Below, piece after piece: positions 16,658-26,831 of a stretch of DNA of 35,965 nt (positions are counted from its first letter, which is position 1; each line of letters opens with the position of its first letter). The notes beneath the pieces were generated by a model. The model saw only the letters and a list, made by a program, of their open reading frames with translations, searched no databases and was not told the DNA's origin. The DNA lies in assembly GCA_019057635.1 (NCBI GenBank), contig DXJL01000164.1:1-35965 (forward strand). Reading direction: 5' to 3'. The translations under genes and the position numbers were made by a program. This DNA is from Candidatus Heimdallarchaeota archaeon (GTDB lineage: Archaea; Asgardarchaeota; Heimdallarchaeia; Hodarchaeales; Hodarchaeaceae).

Positions 16658-18016
16658 ATGACCACTAATTATGACGTTGTAATCGTAGGTGCTGGTACCG
16701 CAGGCAGTATGGCAGCGGCCGCACTTGCTAACAAAGGCCTTAAGGTCGCATTGCTAGATCGCCAGCCCAAAGCCAGAATTGGTGTTAAAATATGTGGGGA
16801 TGCTACTAGTGGTGAGCATTTTAAACGTATTCAGTCTATTACCAAAGTTGACCCTCCAAAAGATGATGAGGTAGTTCAGAAAGTCGCCGGGGCATGGTTA
16901 TATTCTCCAGATAGAGAAATTAAACTCGAACTCGTGGAAGAAGGAGGAACAGGAATTATTATTGACCGGTTTAAACTTGGTATGAGAGTGTTGGAAGATG
17001 CTATTGACTTTGGAGCCGAATTATATGATGAATCGATGGTTAAGGAACCCATAATTACCAATGATTATGTGACGGGTATTAAATATCGGGGGAAAGATAA
17101 AAACATTCGTGAGATGACAGGAAAAGTTGTGATTGACGCTTCAGGAATCATTGGAGTACTCAGAACCAAATTAAATCCCGAAAAGACGTTCATGGATTTA
17201 GAACTCGCTGCTAAAGATGTTTGTAATTGTTATCGAGAAATCAGAGATGTTAAACCTGAGATTGAATCTCCTGAATTCATTCGATTAATCTTTGATCAAG
17301 ATGTCGCGAAAGGTGGATACATCTGGGAATTTCCAAGAGGTCCACATTCAATGAATGCAGGTTTAGGAGTCATGCGTACCTACCAAATTAATCCTCACAA
17401 ACAATTCGATTTATTCATTCAACAATCAAAAGCTCTTTATGAGAATTCTAAACTTATTCATGGAGGAGCTTGGCGGGTACCCTTACGACGACCTCAAGAT
17501 AACCTTGTTTGGAATGGGATTATGCTCATTGGCGACTCTGGTACTCAAGTCAAGCCAACTGATGGAGGAGGAATAGGAATATCAGTAAATGCTGCAGCTA
17601 TGGCAAGTACTACAATCGTTTCTGCATTAGAAAATGATGACGTGTCCATGGAAGGTTTATGGGATTATAATGTGCAATTCATGAGAAGTCTTGCAGCTAT
17701 TAATGCTCCGCTTGCGATAATGAAAGATTTTATCATTCCAATGCCCAGCTCAATCATTAACGAGATTTTTCATAAGGAAATACTTGGCGCAGATGATTTA
17801 TTATATGGTAATGCCTCAGGGAATATTTCAAGTGGATTTATGGTAAATTTACTACGTGGTTGGCGTGGAAAGCGAATACTGGGAACATTATTGAAATTTA
17901 GAGGTATTTTAAAACGAATGGATAAGGCAAGGACTCTTTACGAAAGCTTTCCTGCAGATCCAGCAAACTACCATCCCTGGCGTGACGAAATTTTGAAAAT
18001 TTTTGGAGAAATCTAA
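16658..18016 (+). CDS. Geranylgeranyl reductase family FAD enzyme
   Basis: 452 residues. The N-terminal FAD-binding VIVGAGTAGSMAAAALANKG is at 8-27, followed by KICGDATSGEHF, and the second FAD motif MLIGDSGTQVKPTDGGGIGISV is at about 289-310. This is the signature of archaeal geranylgeranyl reductases, which saturate the isoprenoid chains of membrane lipids at the membrane surface. The ATG follows an AAGGATAG. An alternative is a menaquinone- or other polyprenyl-specific reductase of the same family. Confidence 0.85.
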   Translation: MTTNYDVVIVGAGTAGSMAAAALANKGLKVALLDRQPKARIGVKICGDATSGEHFKRIQSITKVDPPKDDEVVQKVAGAWLYSPDREIKLELVEEGGTGIIIDRFKLGMRVLEDAIDFGAELYDESMVKEPIITNDYVTGIKYRGKDKNIREMTGKVVIDASGIIGVLRTKLNPEKTFMDLELAAKDVCNCYREIRDVKPEIESPEFIRLIFDQDVAKGGYIWEFPRGPHSMNAGLGVMRTYQINPHKQFDLFIQQSKALYENSKLIHGGAWRVPLRRPQDNLVWNGIMLIGDSGTQVKPTDGGGIGISVNAAAMASTTIVSALENDDVSMEGLWDYNVQFMRSLAAINAPLAIMKDFIIPMPSSIINEIFHKEILGADDLLYGNASGNISSGFMVNLLRGWRGKRILGTLLKFRGILKRMDKARTLYESFPADPANYHPWRDEILKIFGEI

Positions 18017-18039
18017 TCCATAATCCATTTCTTCTTTTT

Positions 18040-20589
18040 CTAAAGAAATAGGTCACTGATTCGCACTAATTCAGGAGGGCAGACTTGCAGATTGCCCACT
18101 GCTGCGGAATAGACATAACCCGAAAAGTGTCCAAGAATTCTTGTTGCTTGTTTATATAGATAAGCATTTTCCAGAGAACTGGAGGATATTAATAACTCAT
18201 AAAGATCATTTCCTCTCCCTTTCCATTTTGACAAATGAAAACCAATCTTCACTGCATTGGCTGTTAGTAAGTAATTAAAGTAATTATCACCAAAGATTTC
18301 TTCGGGAGGGACATCTTCAAGAATTTCACGAGGAATTTCCATAAGATGAAGATAATTTGGACTTTGGAGATTTTCATCATCCATTAAGACTTCTGGATTA
18401 TTCTTAAAATATGAATCTTTGATTGAGGCAAATCCTTGGGATAAAAGAGGAGTAATCAACCCTGCATTTGATACTAAATAATCTCGTAATGCAACAACTC
18501 CCTCATTATAACGTTTTTCTCGAAGGAACGTAATTGTTTGGTTCTTTTCATACTTTGTTGGATGTTCTACAATATTGAGTAACTCGGAAGGAATTTGATC
18601 ATAGAAATGATGTGCTGTAATCATCTCAATAGAGAAATGTAAACCGTTCAGTTGTTCAAAAACTGCAAAAGCCTTTTTACTTTCTTTATCCTTTTTTGGA
18701 AATAGATTTTGTAATGTAAAGATATTAGAAACATTTTTTAGTACTACTGAAGCTTCTGCTACTTTCCATCCAGATTCGGTTTGTGTAAAGATAAACCATG
18801 GGGGTTCAGGAACTTTTTTACTTAAGATATGTTTCTCAAAACTCTGAATTTCCTTCGAAATTTTCTCTTCTTGCCGTTGAATTTCCTTCTGGACTAATTC
18901 CTTTAGGGAACTAATTTCCTGTTCATTTAGGGTTTTCTTGGATTTGACCTTTTTTGCTAGTTTTTCCAACCCATTAACAACTTTTTTCGTGATACTTATA
19001 TGACCAGGATATTCAAAACTCATCTCAGCATCAATAGTAGGATTTCCACCCTTTAAATTTGACCATGTATTATTAATTGCCGATAATAGGGGTTCATGAA
19101 GTTCTTCCTTAATTTTTCGAAAATTGTTCTGCTCAAACTGTTTAATATATTTTCCAAGATCACTTTTTAGGATTTCACATAGATTTTTTGTACCTAGTTC
19201 CTGAAGGGTAGGCAAACATCCATTTAGAACTGCTGTACGCCATTTATAGTTGATAAAAATATTCAAGAACGTAGTTAGATGATTTACTTCTTCCACTCGT
19301 TCGGCAAGTTGTGTGATGTATGAAGTTAGATCAGAAAATACCTTTCCGACATTAGAATCATTACCTAATAATAGAAAGGATAACAATGATGATGTAGTCT
19401 TAATCAGAGCATTTTCAAGTGATTTTTGTGCATAAGTAGCAGTCTCTGGATTTCCGGATAAATCATATACACGATCGATTTCCAGAGTGGGAAGGGGCCG
19501 ATTTCTGGAAATCAATCCAACAAGCTCTTTTTTGAGCTGATTGCCACTCATGGGTTTGATTTTTTTAGGTGTTAATTCGATTAAGAAGCTTAAAAATGCG
19601 TTGAAGAAGGGATTTTTTCTGAAATTGAAATGGGCTTCTTCTTCAACCAACATCTGAATTAATTCACCTGAGTCAAAAATTGTATCAAGATTTTTATTTG
19701 GAAACGCAAGATCAAGGAGTTGTTTGGCAATAACTAAGCCTTGTTCCCCAAACGCATTGTCTACATAGCCAGAAATAAATTCTTTTAGAAGTAACCCAGC
19801 TGTTACTTGTGTTGGTTGAGTTACGGGCCAATGAAATTCTTTGTCTTTCAATGCTTGTTTAAGCATGGCGGCTGGTCCATGACGATTGATTTCTTCAGTA
19901 ATCATAAGTTTTATCTTGGAACGTATAGTTGGAACGATTGATTCAATTTTTCGGGCAGTTAAAAGAATAGACATGTCATTCTTCAACAAAGACCCTAATG
20001 TAAGCCACACAGCCTCGGTAATAACATTCTCAATTTTCTCTGCATACGTTAAGTCTGTTAACGATAGTCCCAGTTCTTCACGAATGAAATCCCGATCTAT
20101 CTCGGAAAGTAACTTTTCTAACGTGTCTGTTTCACGGAATGGCGAATGTCGTACCTGTTTACGCCATGCCACAACAGCTTGATAGCATAATTTCACCTGA
20201 AATCGGTCGGGTAATGCACCAACTAGTAATATTTCTTCAAATGCAGGATTCCAGATGTAGTCCGAAAGGTACTTGTTTCCTAAAACTCCTGCTAATACCT
20301 TGATTTGACTCTCAATTTTTTTTTCGAAATGCGTCTTACTCCAGATGAAAAAACCGACAAGGGAATCATGACCCACATTTTGTATGAAAATTCGTCCTTT
20401 TTCAGCTTGAATATCATCCAATAACCCCATTCCAGTCTCTGAACTTGTCAATGATGAAATAGCTGTTAATATTCCCCCGAATAACACTGATTGTTCATTG
20501 CTAAATCCTATACTCACAGTAGGTATTCCGTGGTTAACAATAAAGAAAGCGATTTGTGGGGCAACAGGTTTCTTTCGAGCCACTGACAT
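18040..20589 (-). CDS. Large unknown protein with N-terminal longin-like domain
   Basis: 849 residues. The first 120 residues look like a longin domain: IAFFIVNHGIPTVSIGF, then VLFGGILTAISSLTSSE, a strand pair with IFIQNVGHDSLVGFFIWS, and a long helix leading to VLAGVLGNKYLSDYI. The remaining 700 residues are mostly helical with no membrane segment; a charged coiled-coil-like stretch lies around 555-605 (NEQEISSLKELVQKEIQ, EEKISKEIQSFEK). I do not recognise the body. SD GAGG precedes the ATG. Longin domains serve vesicle-trafficking and GTPase complexes in eukaryotes; a scaffold role for this protein is inference. It converges with the geranylgeranyl reductase gene (23 bases). Confidence 0.65.
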   Translation of the reverse strand: MSVARKKPVAPQIAFFIVNHGIPTVSIGFSNEQSVLFGGILTAISSLTSSETGMGLLDDIQAEKGRIFIQNVGHDSLVGFFIWSKTHFEKKIESQIKVLAGVLGNKYLSDYIWNPAFEEILLVGALPDRFQVKLCYQAVVAWRKQVRHSPFRETDTLEKLLSEIDRDFIREELGLSLTDLTYAEKIENVITEAVWLTLGSLLKNDMSILLTARKIESIVPTIRSKIKLMITEEINRHGPAAMLKQALKDKEFHWPVTQPTQVTAGLLLKEFISGYVDNAFGEQGLVIAKQLLDLAFPNKNLDTIFDSGELIQMLVEEEAHFNFRKNPFFNAFLSFLIELTPKKIKPMSGNQLKKELVGLISRNRPLPTLEIDRVYDLSGNPETATYAQKSLENALIKTTSSLLSFLLLGNDSNVGKVFSDLTSYITQLAERVEEVNHLTTFLNIFINYKWRTAVLNGCLPTLQELGTKNLCEILKSDLGKYIKQFEQNNFRKIKEELHEPLLSAINNTWSNLKGGNPTIDAEMSFEYPGHISITKKVVNGLEKLAKKVKSKKTLNEQEISSLKELVQKEIQRQEEKISKEIQSFEKHILSKKVPEPPWFIFTQTESGWKVAEASVVLKNVSNIFTLQNLFPKKDKESKKAFAVFEQLNGLHFSIEMITAHHFYDQIPSELLNIVEHPTKYEKNQTITFLREKRYNEGVVALRDYLVSNAGLITPLLSQGFASIKDSYFKNNPEVLMDDENLQSPNYLHLMEIPREILEDVPPEEIFGDNYFNYLLTANAVKIGFHLSKWKGRGNDLYELLISSSSLENAYLYKQATRILGHFSGYVYSAAVGNLQVCPPELVRISDLFL

Positions 20590-20796
20590 TTCCTCAAAGT
20601 ATTAGTGTTCTAAGTGAAATACACAACATGAGTGTGCTAATTGTGCAACTTAATGGATTGTTTGAGAGGATTCAATCCCCTTAATTAGTAAATAAACAAG
20701 AGGTATTTTAACCAATGGGTATGAAGTGGAATCAACTACTTGAACTAATGACAAACCCTTCACCGAATTGAGGGAGAAATTGAAAAGAGGATCATA

Positions 20797-22062
20797 ATGA
20801 ATATTTTGAAACAATATTCTGAATCTATTGCTAAATTCCTTCATCAAAATAAGTGGTTGATTTTATCCTGTTTTCTAAACTTGATTATCCAAGTTATTAT
20901 TGCTGTACTATATTTTAATCCCATTGACTTCGTATTACAGGTAGAGACTGCTCGGGAAATAGCTCAAGGTAAAATCTTGTATCGAGATATTCACCAAATT
21001 ATATATGAAGGGTCAATCCTTCCTAAGCCTCAATATCCTCCCTTATATCTATATACACTTGCAGCTCTCATGTTTATAGCTGGAGTAGATGCATTTTCAT
21101 ATAACATGGTGAAAATTTTTCTCATTCTTGTCAATTTCATCCTTGCGTTTCTTATTTATCACTTGATAAACACTAATTATGGTAAAATCATAGCTATTTT
21201 GGCGTTTAACTGGTTTTTACTTAATCCATCAACCCTTGGAATAACTCTGGGAGGTTATCATGAATACTTCATGCTATTATTTGTTTTACTCGCTTACCTC
21301 TGTTTTAACTATGAGCGATTGACTTGGAGTGGGATATGTTTTGGATTAGCCCTGCTGGTTAAACCCATAGCAGGGGTTTATATTATTCCAATTCTTATAT
21401 GGGGATTAAAGAAGAGGAAAATGACTTCAATTTATATAGGGATTGTCGCAAGTTTAACTTTTACTATCATATCACTGCCGTTTCTATTATTAGCACCAGC
21501 AGAATATATTACGGATGTTTTTCTTGTGCACACAAACCGTCTTGACACAAGTATGTCATTCTACGTGTATATTTTCACCGATCTCTCCCCGACTCTCTTT
21601 CCCTTTATTCTTCAACTACTACTCTTCTCGATAATTGGAGTAATCTTATTCTATAAAATTCAATTCAAGGATCCGTTGGAAATTTATATTGGTGTTCTAC
21701 CATTTATTACGATATTTCTAGCATTTAATAGAATCTTGTATCCACATTATATACCAATGATATTCCCTTTCTTTACTCTGTCGTTATTCTTGCTGATTGA
21801 TCGCTATCGGCATATACTCCCTAAGAAGGAGACATTATGGCAAATTTATGGGTATATTTTTGGCCTTGGAGTAGTCTATGTGGGTTACATTTGGTGGTCA
21901 ATTCTTTGGTCAATCGAAGGATTTGGATCGTATAGGACAAATATCTATTTTCCCATCTCTGCAGGTATCTGTATTGGTGGCCTTTTAATTATTACAATCA
22001 TATCACTCTGGTCAATCATAACAATGGCTAGTGTAAAAGACAGGAATGAAATACATGTTTAA
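20797..22062 (+). CDS. Polytopic membrane glycosyltransferase (GT-C like)
   Basis: 421 residues with about ten hydrophobic helices. The first extracytoplasmic loop reads ETAREIAQGKILYRDIHQ, followed by PQYPPLYLYTLAAL; the acidic residue and the PPL motif are typical of GT-C mannosyl-/glycosyltransferases that use lipid-linked sugar donors. A LLVKPIAGVYIIPIL segment is also characteristic. The acceptor is unknown; surface glycans or glycolipids are likely. ATG 20797 follows AGAGG six bases upstream. It overlaps the rhomboid gene by 17 bases, so they form an operon. Confidence 0.75.
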   Translation: MNILKQYSESIAKFLHQNKWLILSCFLNLIIQVIIAVLYFNPIDFVLQVETAREIAQGKILYRDIHQIIYEGSILPKPQYPPLYLYTLAALMFIAGVDAFSYNMVKIFLILVNFILAFLIYHLINTNYGKIIAILAFNWFLLNPSTLGITLGGYHEYFMLLFVLLAYLCFNYERLTWSGICFGLALLVKPIAGVYIIPILIWGLKKRKMTSIYIGIVASLTFTIISLPFLLLAPAEYITDVFLVHTNRLDTSMSFYVYIFTDLSPTLFPFILQLLLFSIIGVILFYKIQFKDPLEIYIGVLPFITIFLAFNRILYPHYIPMIFPFFTLSLFLLIDRYRHILPKKETLWQIYGYIFGLGVVYVGYIWWSILWSIEGFGSYRTNIYFPISAGICIGGLLIITIISLWSIITMASVKDRNEIHV

Positions 22063-22648
22063 TGATCGAATAGCACGTATCCAGACTTCTTTACCCCCAT
22101 TATTTGTAACTCTGAGTATAGGGGTAATTTTAATTCTCATCTACATTTTTGGAATGATCTTTTATCCCGACCAGTTATTAATACAATCACGGGATATGAT
22201 AGATCAATGGGGTCAAGTTAATGAACTGATACTCAATGGGGAATGGTATAGGCTATTTACAGCGTTCTGGATCCACGGAAATATTGTTCACCTTGCTTCA
22301 AATCTCCTGTTCCTACTCATTTTCGGTTCACGACTTGAAGAATTAGTTAAGGGATATGAACTCTTTCTGGTTTTCCTCATTAGTGGTATAATCGGCAATG
22401 TAGCTACTCTTGGTTCCATTCTTCTAGGCATTGATTTTGTCTCCTTGGGAGCTTCAGGAGCTGTCTTTGGCTTACTGGGAGCTATTTTATTCTTATTAGG
22501 TGGAAAATCAAAACGAGAAAGAAGGTCAATGTCTTATTTTATACTGATATTCTTTGTCATAACTATTGGCCAAGATACAAATGTCATATCACACTTGTTC
22601 GGACTAGTGGGGGGATTTTATGTGATGAAATTTCTTAAGAACCACTGA
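22046..22648 (+). CDS. Rhomboid family intramembrane serine protease
   Basis: 200 residues, six hydrophobic segments. The oxyanion/loop motif HGNIVHLASN is at 77-86, the catalytic serine in GASG at 135-138 (Ser 137), and the catalytic histidine in ISHLFGLVGG (His 183), giving a complete Ser-His dyad. It cleaves single-pass membrane proteins within the bilayer; substrates are unknown. The tail-anchored proline-rich protein elsewhere in the window is only a speculative candidate. Overlap with the glycosyltransferase gene suggests translational coupling. Confidence 0.9.
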   Translation: MKYMFNDRIARIQTSLPPLFVTLSIGVILILIYIFGMIFYPDQLLIQSRDMIDQWGQVNELILNGEWYRLFTAFWIHGNIVHLASNLLFLLIFGSRLEELVKGYELFLVFLISGIIGNVATLGSILLGIDFVSLGASGAVFGLLGAILFLLGGKSKRERRSMSYFILIFFVITIGQDTNVISHLFGLVGGFYVMKFLKNH

Positions 22649-22659
22649 AGGGAGAGGGT

Positions 22660-24249
22660 TCAATCCAGTTCTGCTAAAAATTCGCAGTGAGAATGACCAC
22701 TCGCTTGACATTTGACTTCACGAACAATAACATCCTCCTCAATAAAAAGATCTAATCTTCCGTTAATAAACCCAGAGAGAAAATCATCCAACATATTAAC
22801 TTTAGGAGGCTCTTCTACCCCAGGAAATAACGCAACCCGATCAACAGTTGATAAGTCGATTCCAGAGCTGGCAGCACTTTCCCAAACTCTGAAGATCGCA
22901 CTCTCATCATCGATCTGTTTGACAACAACATCAGGTGAATGGATCTTTGACAGACTAGAGATATTCCCGAAGTAATAACTTAAGACTTGACAGGCTTGTT
23001 CAAATTCCATAGCACCTAAAAGATTTGCATCAATCTCCCGCCGATTAATAATTCTGCTAATAATTCCAAAATCCTCCAAGATTTGCCCATAATGTTGGCC
23101 AGCATAGGAAAGTAAGGTTGAATTAAATGGATCAGAAAATTTGAGAGAGGTAAGGATATGCTGTAGGACAGAGATATGAATGAAATCGCCTATTGCAGGC
23201 CGCATCCATTTTTTATTCAGAAGGGAATTATACATATTTTTAGAAATTGTACCAATTGATAATTCAAAACGTAAGCGATCAGTTTCACTGAAAAATTCTT
23301 TAGATTCCATTTGGGAAAGATCATAATGATCAGAGGTTTCTCCCAGCTTGATGTCAAATTCACAGTGATGATCACCCAGCCCCCAACATTTAGTTTCCGT
23401 GACAGCAGCTTTTTCTCCCAAAGTCACCTCAATTAAACCGGCAATTTCTCCTGCAAAAAAACCACAGACATCTTGGCCAATATCGGAGTTTTCAACTGCA
23501 TGAGCCGAACCGTTCACATGAAGTTTTACATGATAATCCGATATTTGATCAATAGTTAAATCAGAGGCCACATTTAAAGCCATAGGATTTGGTCCATACA
23601 GGATTTTGAACCCTTTTAACATCTCATGAAAACGGCTCTTCATCCGATGCTCATTCATAATATTTCGGTTATAACTGTGTAACCAGGATTGGGCAGCCCC
23701 GAATTTACCTGCTAATTCACCTGCACGGAACAAATATCCCTTAGCAATAGGATTAATAGCAATTAACGAAGTTACAATAGCCTGTAAGTGTCCGATATGA
23801 ACATAATCACCAATTGAAGGCCGAATGACTGTTTCAAGTTCATCAACGTCCAATAAGCGACCAGAAACGGTGATGATTGAAAGTTTTCGCCATCTATCAC
23901 GGTCTGCTTCACTTGCTTTGACACCAGCTTCTATCAATTTATTGAAGAGGTAGTTAAATAGATCATATCCTTCAGAAGAAAACATACCCGTGTCTTCCCC
24001 TCCAAAGGAGGAAAACATAGAAGCGGCCTGTGTAGCAGTCAAAATGACTTCATCATTGAAAAGAACATGGGGGACCTGATACACATGATATCGTTTACTA
24101 GCAATGTCAGCGTGATCATCTGTATCGATGATCTTCAGAGTGGCGCCCCCTTGGGAAGTGTCAACAATACGTTTGATATGTTTCTCAACGGGTTTACAAA
24201 CTGCGCATTTTGGCCCTTTAAACAGTATAATGCTTATGGGTTCTGCCAT
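22660..24249 (-). CDS. Thioredoxin-like domain fused to two V4R domains
   Basis: 529 residues. Residues 1-90 are a thioredoxin/glutaredoxin-like domain with CAVC at 15-18 and a cis-Pro-like VPHVLF. Two related halves follow, each starting RPxIGDxxHIxxLQxxxTSL and ending in a V4R signature: TKCWGLGDHHCEF near 290 and VKCQASGHSHCEF near 515. V4R domains bind small hydrophobic ligands and carry a Cys/His metal site; they occur in bacteriochlorophyll reductase BchJ, TRAPP Bet3-like relatives and sensory regulators. No DNA-binding or membrane segment is present, so this should be a cytosolic ligand- or thiol-responsive protein. Length and domain order are unusual to me. Confidence 0.8.
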   Translation of the reverse strand: MAEPISIILFKGPKCAVCKPVEKHIKRIVDTSQGGATLKIIDTDDHADIASKRYHVYQVPHVLFNDEVILTATQAASMFSSFGGEDTGMFSSEGYDLFNYLFNKLIEAGVKASEADRDRWRKLSIITVSGRLLDVDELETVIRPSIGDYVHIGHLQAIVTSLIAINPIAKGYLFRAGELAGKFGAAQSWLHSYNRNIMNEHRMKSRFHEMLKGFKILYGPNPMALNVASDLTIDQISDYHVKLHVNGSAHAVENSDIGQDVCGFFAGEIAGLIEVTLGEKAAVTETKCWGLGDHHCEFDIKLGETSDHYDLSQMESKEFFSETDRLRFELSIGTISKNMYNSLLNKKWMRPAIGDFIHISVLQHILTSLKFSDPFNSTLLSYAGQHYGQILEDFGIISRIINRREIDANLLGAMEFEQACQVLSYYFGNISSLSKIHSPDVVVKQIDDESAIFRVWESAASSGIDLSTVDRVALFPGVEEPPKVNMLDDFLSGFINGRLDLFIEEDVIVREVKCQASGHSHCEFLAELD

Positions 24250-24531
24250 GGACTTCTCTACTTCCGGCTTTGGTCTTTTTGAACGAAAAATATTATTCTT
24301 AGTAATACTATTATTTTTACTATAGTCTTGAATTATATATCTATCTCATCATCGTAATGTTCCCTAAGCACAATATTCCCTTTGCTGTAATATCACAATC
24401 CTTAATATTTTTGATGAGGGGTCGAAGACATACCTTTCTCCTCGTATTAATCCTGAGAAAGTAATTTTTTTCCTGAATTGAACAAAAATTTTTATTACAT
24501 AGTCAAAGAGAAACAGTGGTGGTAGAGAAAG

Positions 24532-25263
24532 TTGAATATAATAGATTTCTTTGAACAACACTATAATTTGAAATCTCCCAAAGTCTTAGAAGCCTATCAA
24601 GGATACTTAGTGGCTGGAAAATTCCAAAAACAACCTAGATGTTTTTGGATAAATAAACAAAATATTGAAGGTTTAACCGAAATCGCTAAAATCGTAGCAA
24701 TTGAGACAGCTTTTCAAGGAATATTATCACTGATTCCAGGCGGATCCTTTGCCTATCGGCTTATCAAAGATCAGATTGGATACCCCCCGAGATATAATAT
24801 AATTTTTGAACCTGATTTATATGAAATCAAATATAACTATATTACCTTAGACAAAGAAGGGCAACCACAAAATATAGTAGATACAGTAACCCAACGAGTT
24901 GACGATGCTGCAAAATTCGCAGTTAAAGCTGGAGAAAAACTTCAAGACACGATTTTTCACATCCTCAAGAAGAAAAAAGATGCTGATGATTCCGAAGCAA
25001 CACCGTCGGATGACCCTATTCTCGGATTCACCTATTTTCGTTTTATTGATAAAACAAGCCTGATTCGAAATCAAATCATTTCCAAACGTATTGATGCAAC
25101 ACAATCACGGTCAGGGAAACTGACGAAAAAAATGGTTTCTGAACTCGCTCCATCCATCGTCATCAGTTTCAAAACCACTGCGAACGAGGAGGCGGTGGAT
25201 TTCCTGAAACATCTTCAAACACTAGGTTTCAAAGTCCATTTTTCGAATCGAGTGAAAGAATAA
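24532..25263 (+). CDS. Unknown protein (243 residues)
   Basis: No family recognised. The N-terminal half includes a PRCFWINKQNIEGL strand-turn and a hydrophobic helix with QGILSLIPGGSFAYRL; a lysine/aspartate-rich linker (about 147-160) separates a C-terminal part ending VISFKTTANEEAVDFLKHL. The C-terminal piece could be a short alpha/beta domain. The start is TTG 24532; no ATG is available in frame nearby and the ribosome site is weak. It converges with the citrate lyase alpha gene, only 8 bases apart. Confidence 0.55.
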   Translation: MNIIDFFEQHYNLKSPKVLEAYQGYLVAGKFQKQPRCFWINKQNIEGLTEIAKIVAIETAFQGILSLIPGGSFAYRLIKDQIGYPPRYNIIFEPDLYEIKYNYITLDKEGQPQNIVDTVTQRVDDAAKFAVKAGEKLQDTIFHILKKKKDADDSEATPSDDPILGFTYFRFIDKTSLIRNQIISKRIDATQSRSGKLTKKMVSELAPSIVISFKTTANEEAVDFLKHLQTLGFKVHFSNRVKE

Positions 25264-25271
25264 TTAGACAC

Positions 25272-26831
25272 TTAGTCTGCAATCTGGTAAATCACATCTA
25301 AATAAGTTCCATCACGATATTCTACCAGAGTGGTGATATCAGATGTAAATTCAGGGCTTATTGGGGAGGCAAGACTGTGAGATTCCTCTTTTAGCTCATC
25401 TATAGTTCTTAAATTGAGTTTTGTTTTACGTAATCGTTTTTCTATCCTTAAGCGCTTCGGTGTAGGATGAGGATTAAGAGCGATTCCGTTATCTGTAATG
25501 ATTAAATCAATACTGTCTCCAGGCGTACTTACCGTAGTAACTGAATCGAGAATGGATGGTACTTTTCTAGCGATAGGAACGACAATCATGCTAACCTTTG
25601 CTCGAGCTGCATCTTGATGTCCTCCGATGCCCGAGTTTAGAAGTCCATTACTAAAAGTATTCACATTGATATTAAAATTTAGGTCAATTTCTGTGGCACC
25701 AAGAACAGTAAAATCCGTATTTAACGCGATACACGCTTTGTTGAATGGATTATAAGCGTGATCAATGGAAATTTCAACATGATTCTCATTTCTGTGTAAA
25801 GATTCAATCGCTCCAAGATCGAACGATTGAGCATCATAGATTGCGGTGAATAGTCCCTCTTCGAGCATCTTCACTGAATTAGTAGCAATCCCTCCGAATA
25901 TATATCCCCCATGAATTTTCTTATCGGCCATTAGTTCTTTCAAATATTGGGAAGCGGCTAATGACATTCCTCCTGCTCCTGCTTGCCAATTAAATCCGTC
26001 ATTCAGATATCCTGAATGTTCCATTACTTGAACTACCGTCTCTGCAATACCTAATCGTTGAGGAGAGGGTTTTCTACCTAAGCTTCCAGAGGCAATTTTT
26101 TCAGGATCACCGATTTTATCTACTTCTAGAACATAATCCACTCGACTTGAAGGGATACTGACATGTACCAAGGGTTCGTTAATAACGGTATCAGTTACCC
26201 CAACTACTATGTTTGCATATAAGGAATCTGTTTCTAATGGATATCCTAAACTTCCAAAAGCGTTTTTTCCAATCATTCCTGTCAAATTACCAATAAAATC
26301 ACATGCTGATGCAGCAATAAACGTGACATCGACAGGTAAACTACCCTCCTGAACTGCACGAGTTCGTCCTCCATGTGAACGAAGTATTGTAGGAACTTTC
26401 ACCTCTCCGCGTGAAATGGCATTTCCTAGTGGTCCATTCACACTTCCTTCAATACGTCCGATCACTCCAGATTGAATAAATTCAATTAAAGGAGTATGCA
26501 CAGGAAATAATGCCGTTGTGGCTAGTGTTATATTGTTAATCCCGTAAGATGCGAGTGCTTCCACAATCGGTAGGACGACATTATCACCATTTCTCAAAGC
26601 GTGATGAAATGAAATAGACATCCCATTCCGAAGGGGTAAGACATCCAAAAGTGCTTCAACTGAGTCAAAGAATCGTTTAGTCTTTCGAGAGACATATGTT
26701 GGTTGGTAGGCGGTTCCTACCCGGTTACCAGCGATAGTACTATTATGAATTCCCTTATATGGTTTTAAAACTCGATTAAAAACTTTTTCAGGAAATTTTC
26801 TACCCAAGATATTGGTAATGTCTGTAGTCAT
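25272..26831 (-). CDS. citF: Citrate lyase alpha subunit (citrate CoA-transferase)
   Basis: 519 residues, matching CitF over its whole length: MSISFHHALRNGD, RGEVKVPTILRSHGGR, ACDFIGNLTGMIGKNAFGSLGYP, FNWQAGAGGMSLAASQYLK, GGIATNSVKMLEEGL, DAQSFDLGA, and the end VEYRDGTYLDVIYQI. CitF transfers the acyl carrier to citrate, making citryl-thioester and releasing acetate. ATG 26831 is chosen because AGGAG lies about 10 bases upstream and it gives the usual N-terminus; the frame is open to ATG 26990 but that extension is Cys/aromatic-rich and unlike CitF. No citE, citD or citC is nearby; a citryl-CoA lyase gene lies 1.7 kb away. Confidence 0.92.
   Translation of the reverse strand: MTTDITNILGRKFPEKVFNRVLKPYKGIHNSTIAGNRVGTAYQPTYVSRKTKRFFDSVEALLDVLPLRNGMSISFHHALRNGDNVVLPIVEALASYGINNITLATTALFPVHTPLIEFIQSGVIGRIEGSVNGPLGNAISRGEVKVPTILRSHGGRTRAVQEGSLPVDVTFIAASACDFIGNLTGMIGKNAFGSLGYPLETDSLYANIVVGVTDTVINEPLVHVSIPSSRVDYVLEVDKIGDPEKIASGSLGRKPSPQRLGIAETVVQVMEHSGYLNDGFNWQAGAGGMSLAASQYLKELMADKKIHGGYIFGGIATNSVKMLEEGLFTAIYDAQSFDLGAIESLHRNENHVEISIDHAYNPFNKACIALNTDFTVLGATEIDLNFNINVNTFSNGLLNSGIGGHQDAARAKVSMIVVPIARKVPSILDSVTTVSTPGDSIDLIITDNGIALNPHPTPKRLRIEKRLRKTKLNLRTIDELKEESHSLASPISPEFTSDITTLVEYRDGTYLDVIYQIAD

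Noticed and set aside
20650-20847. 65-residue minus-strand open frame between the longin protein and glycosyltransferase genes
   Set aside because: It overlaps the start and ribosome site of the glycosyltransferase gene and shows no coding character.
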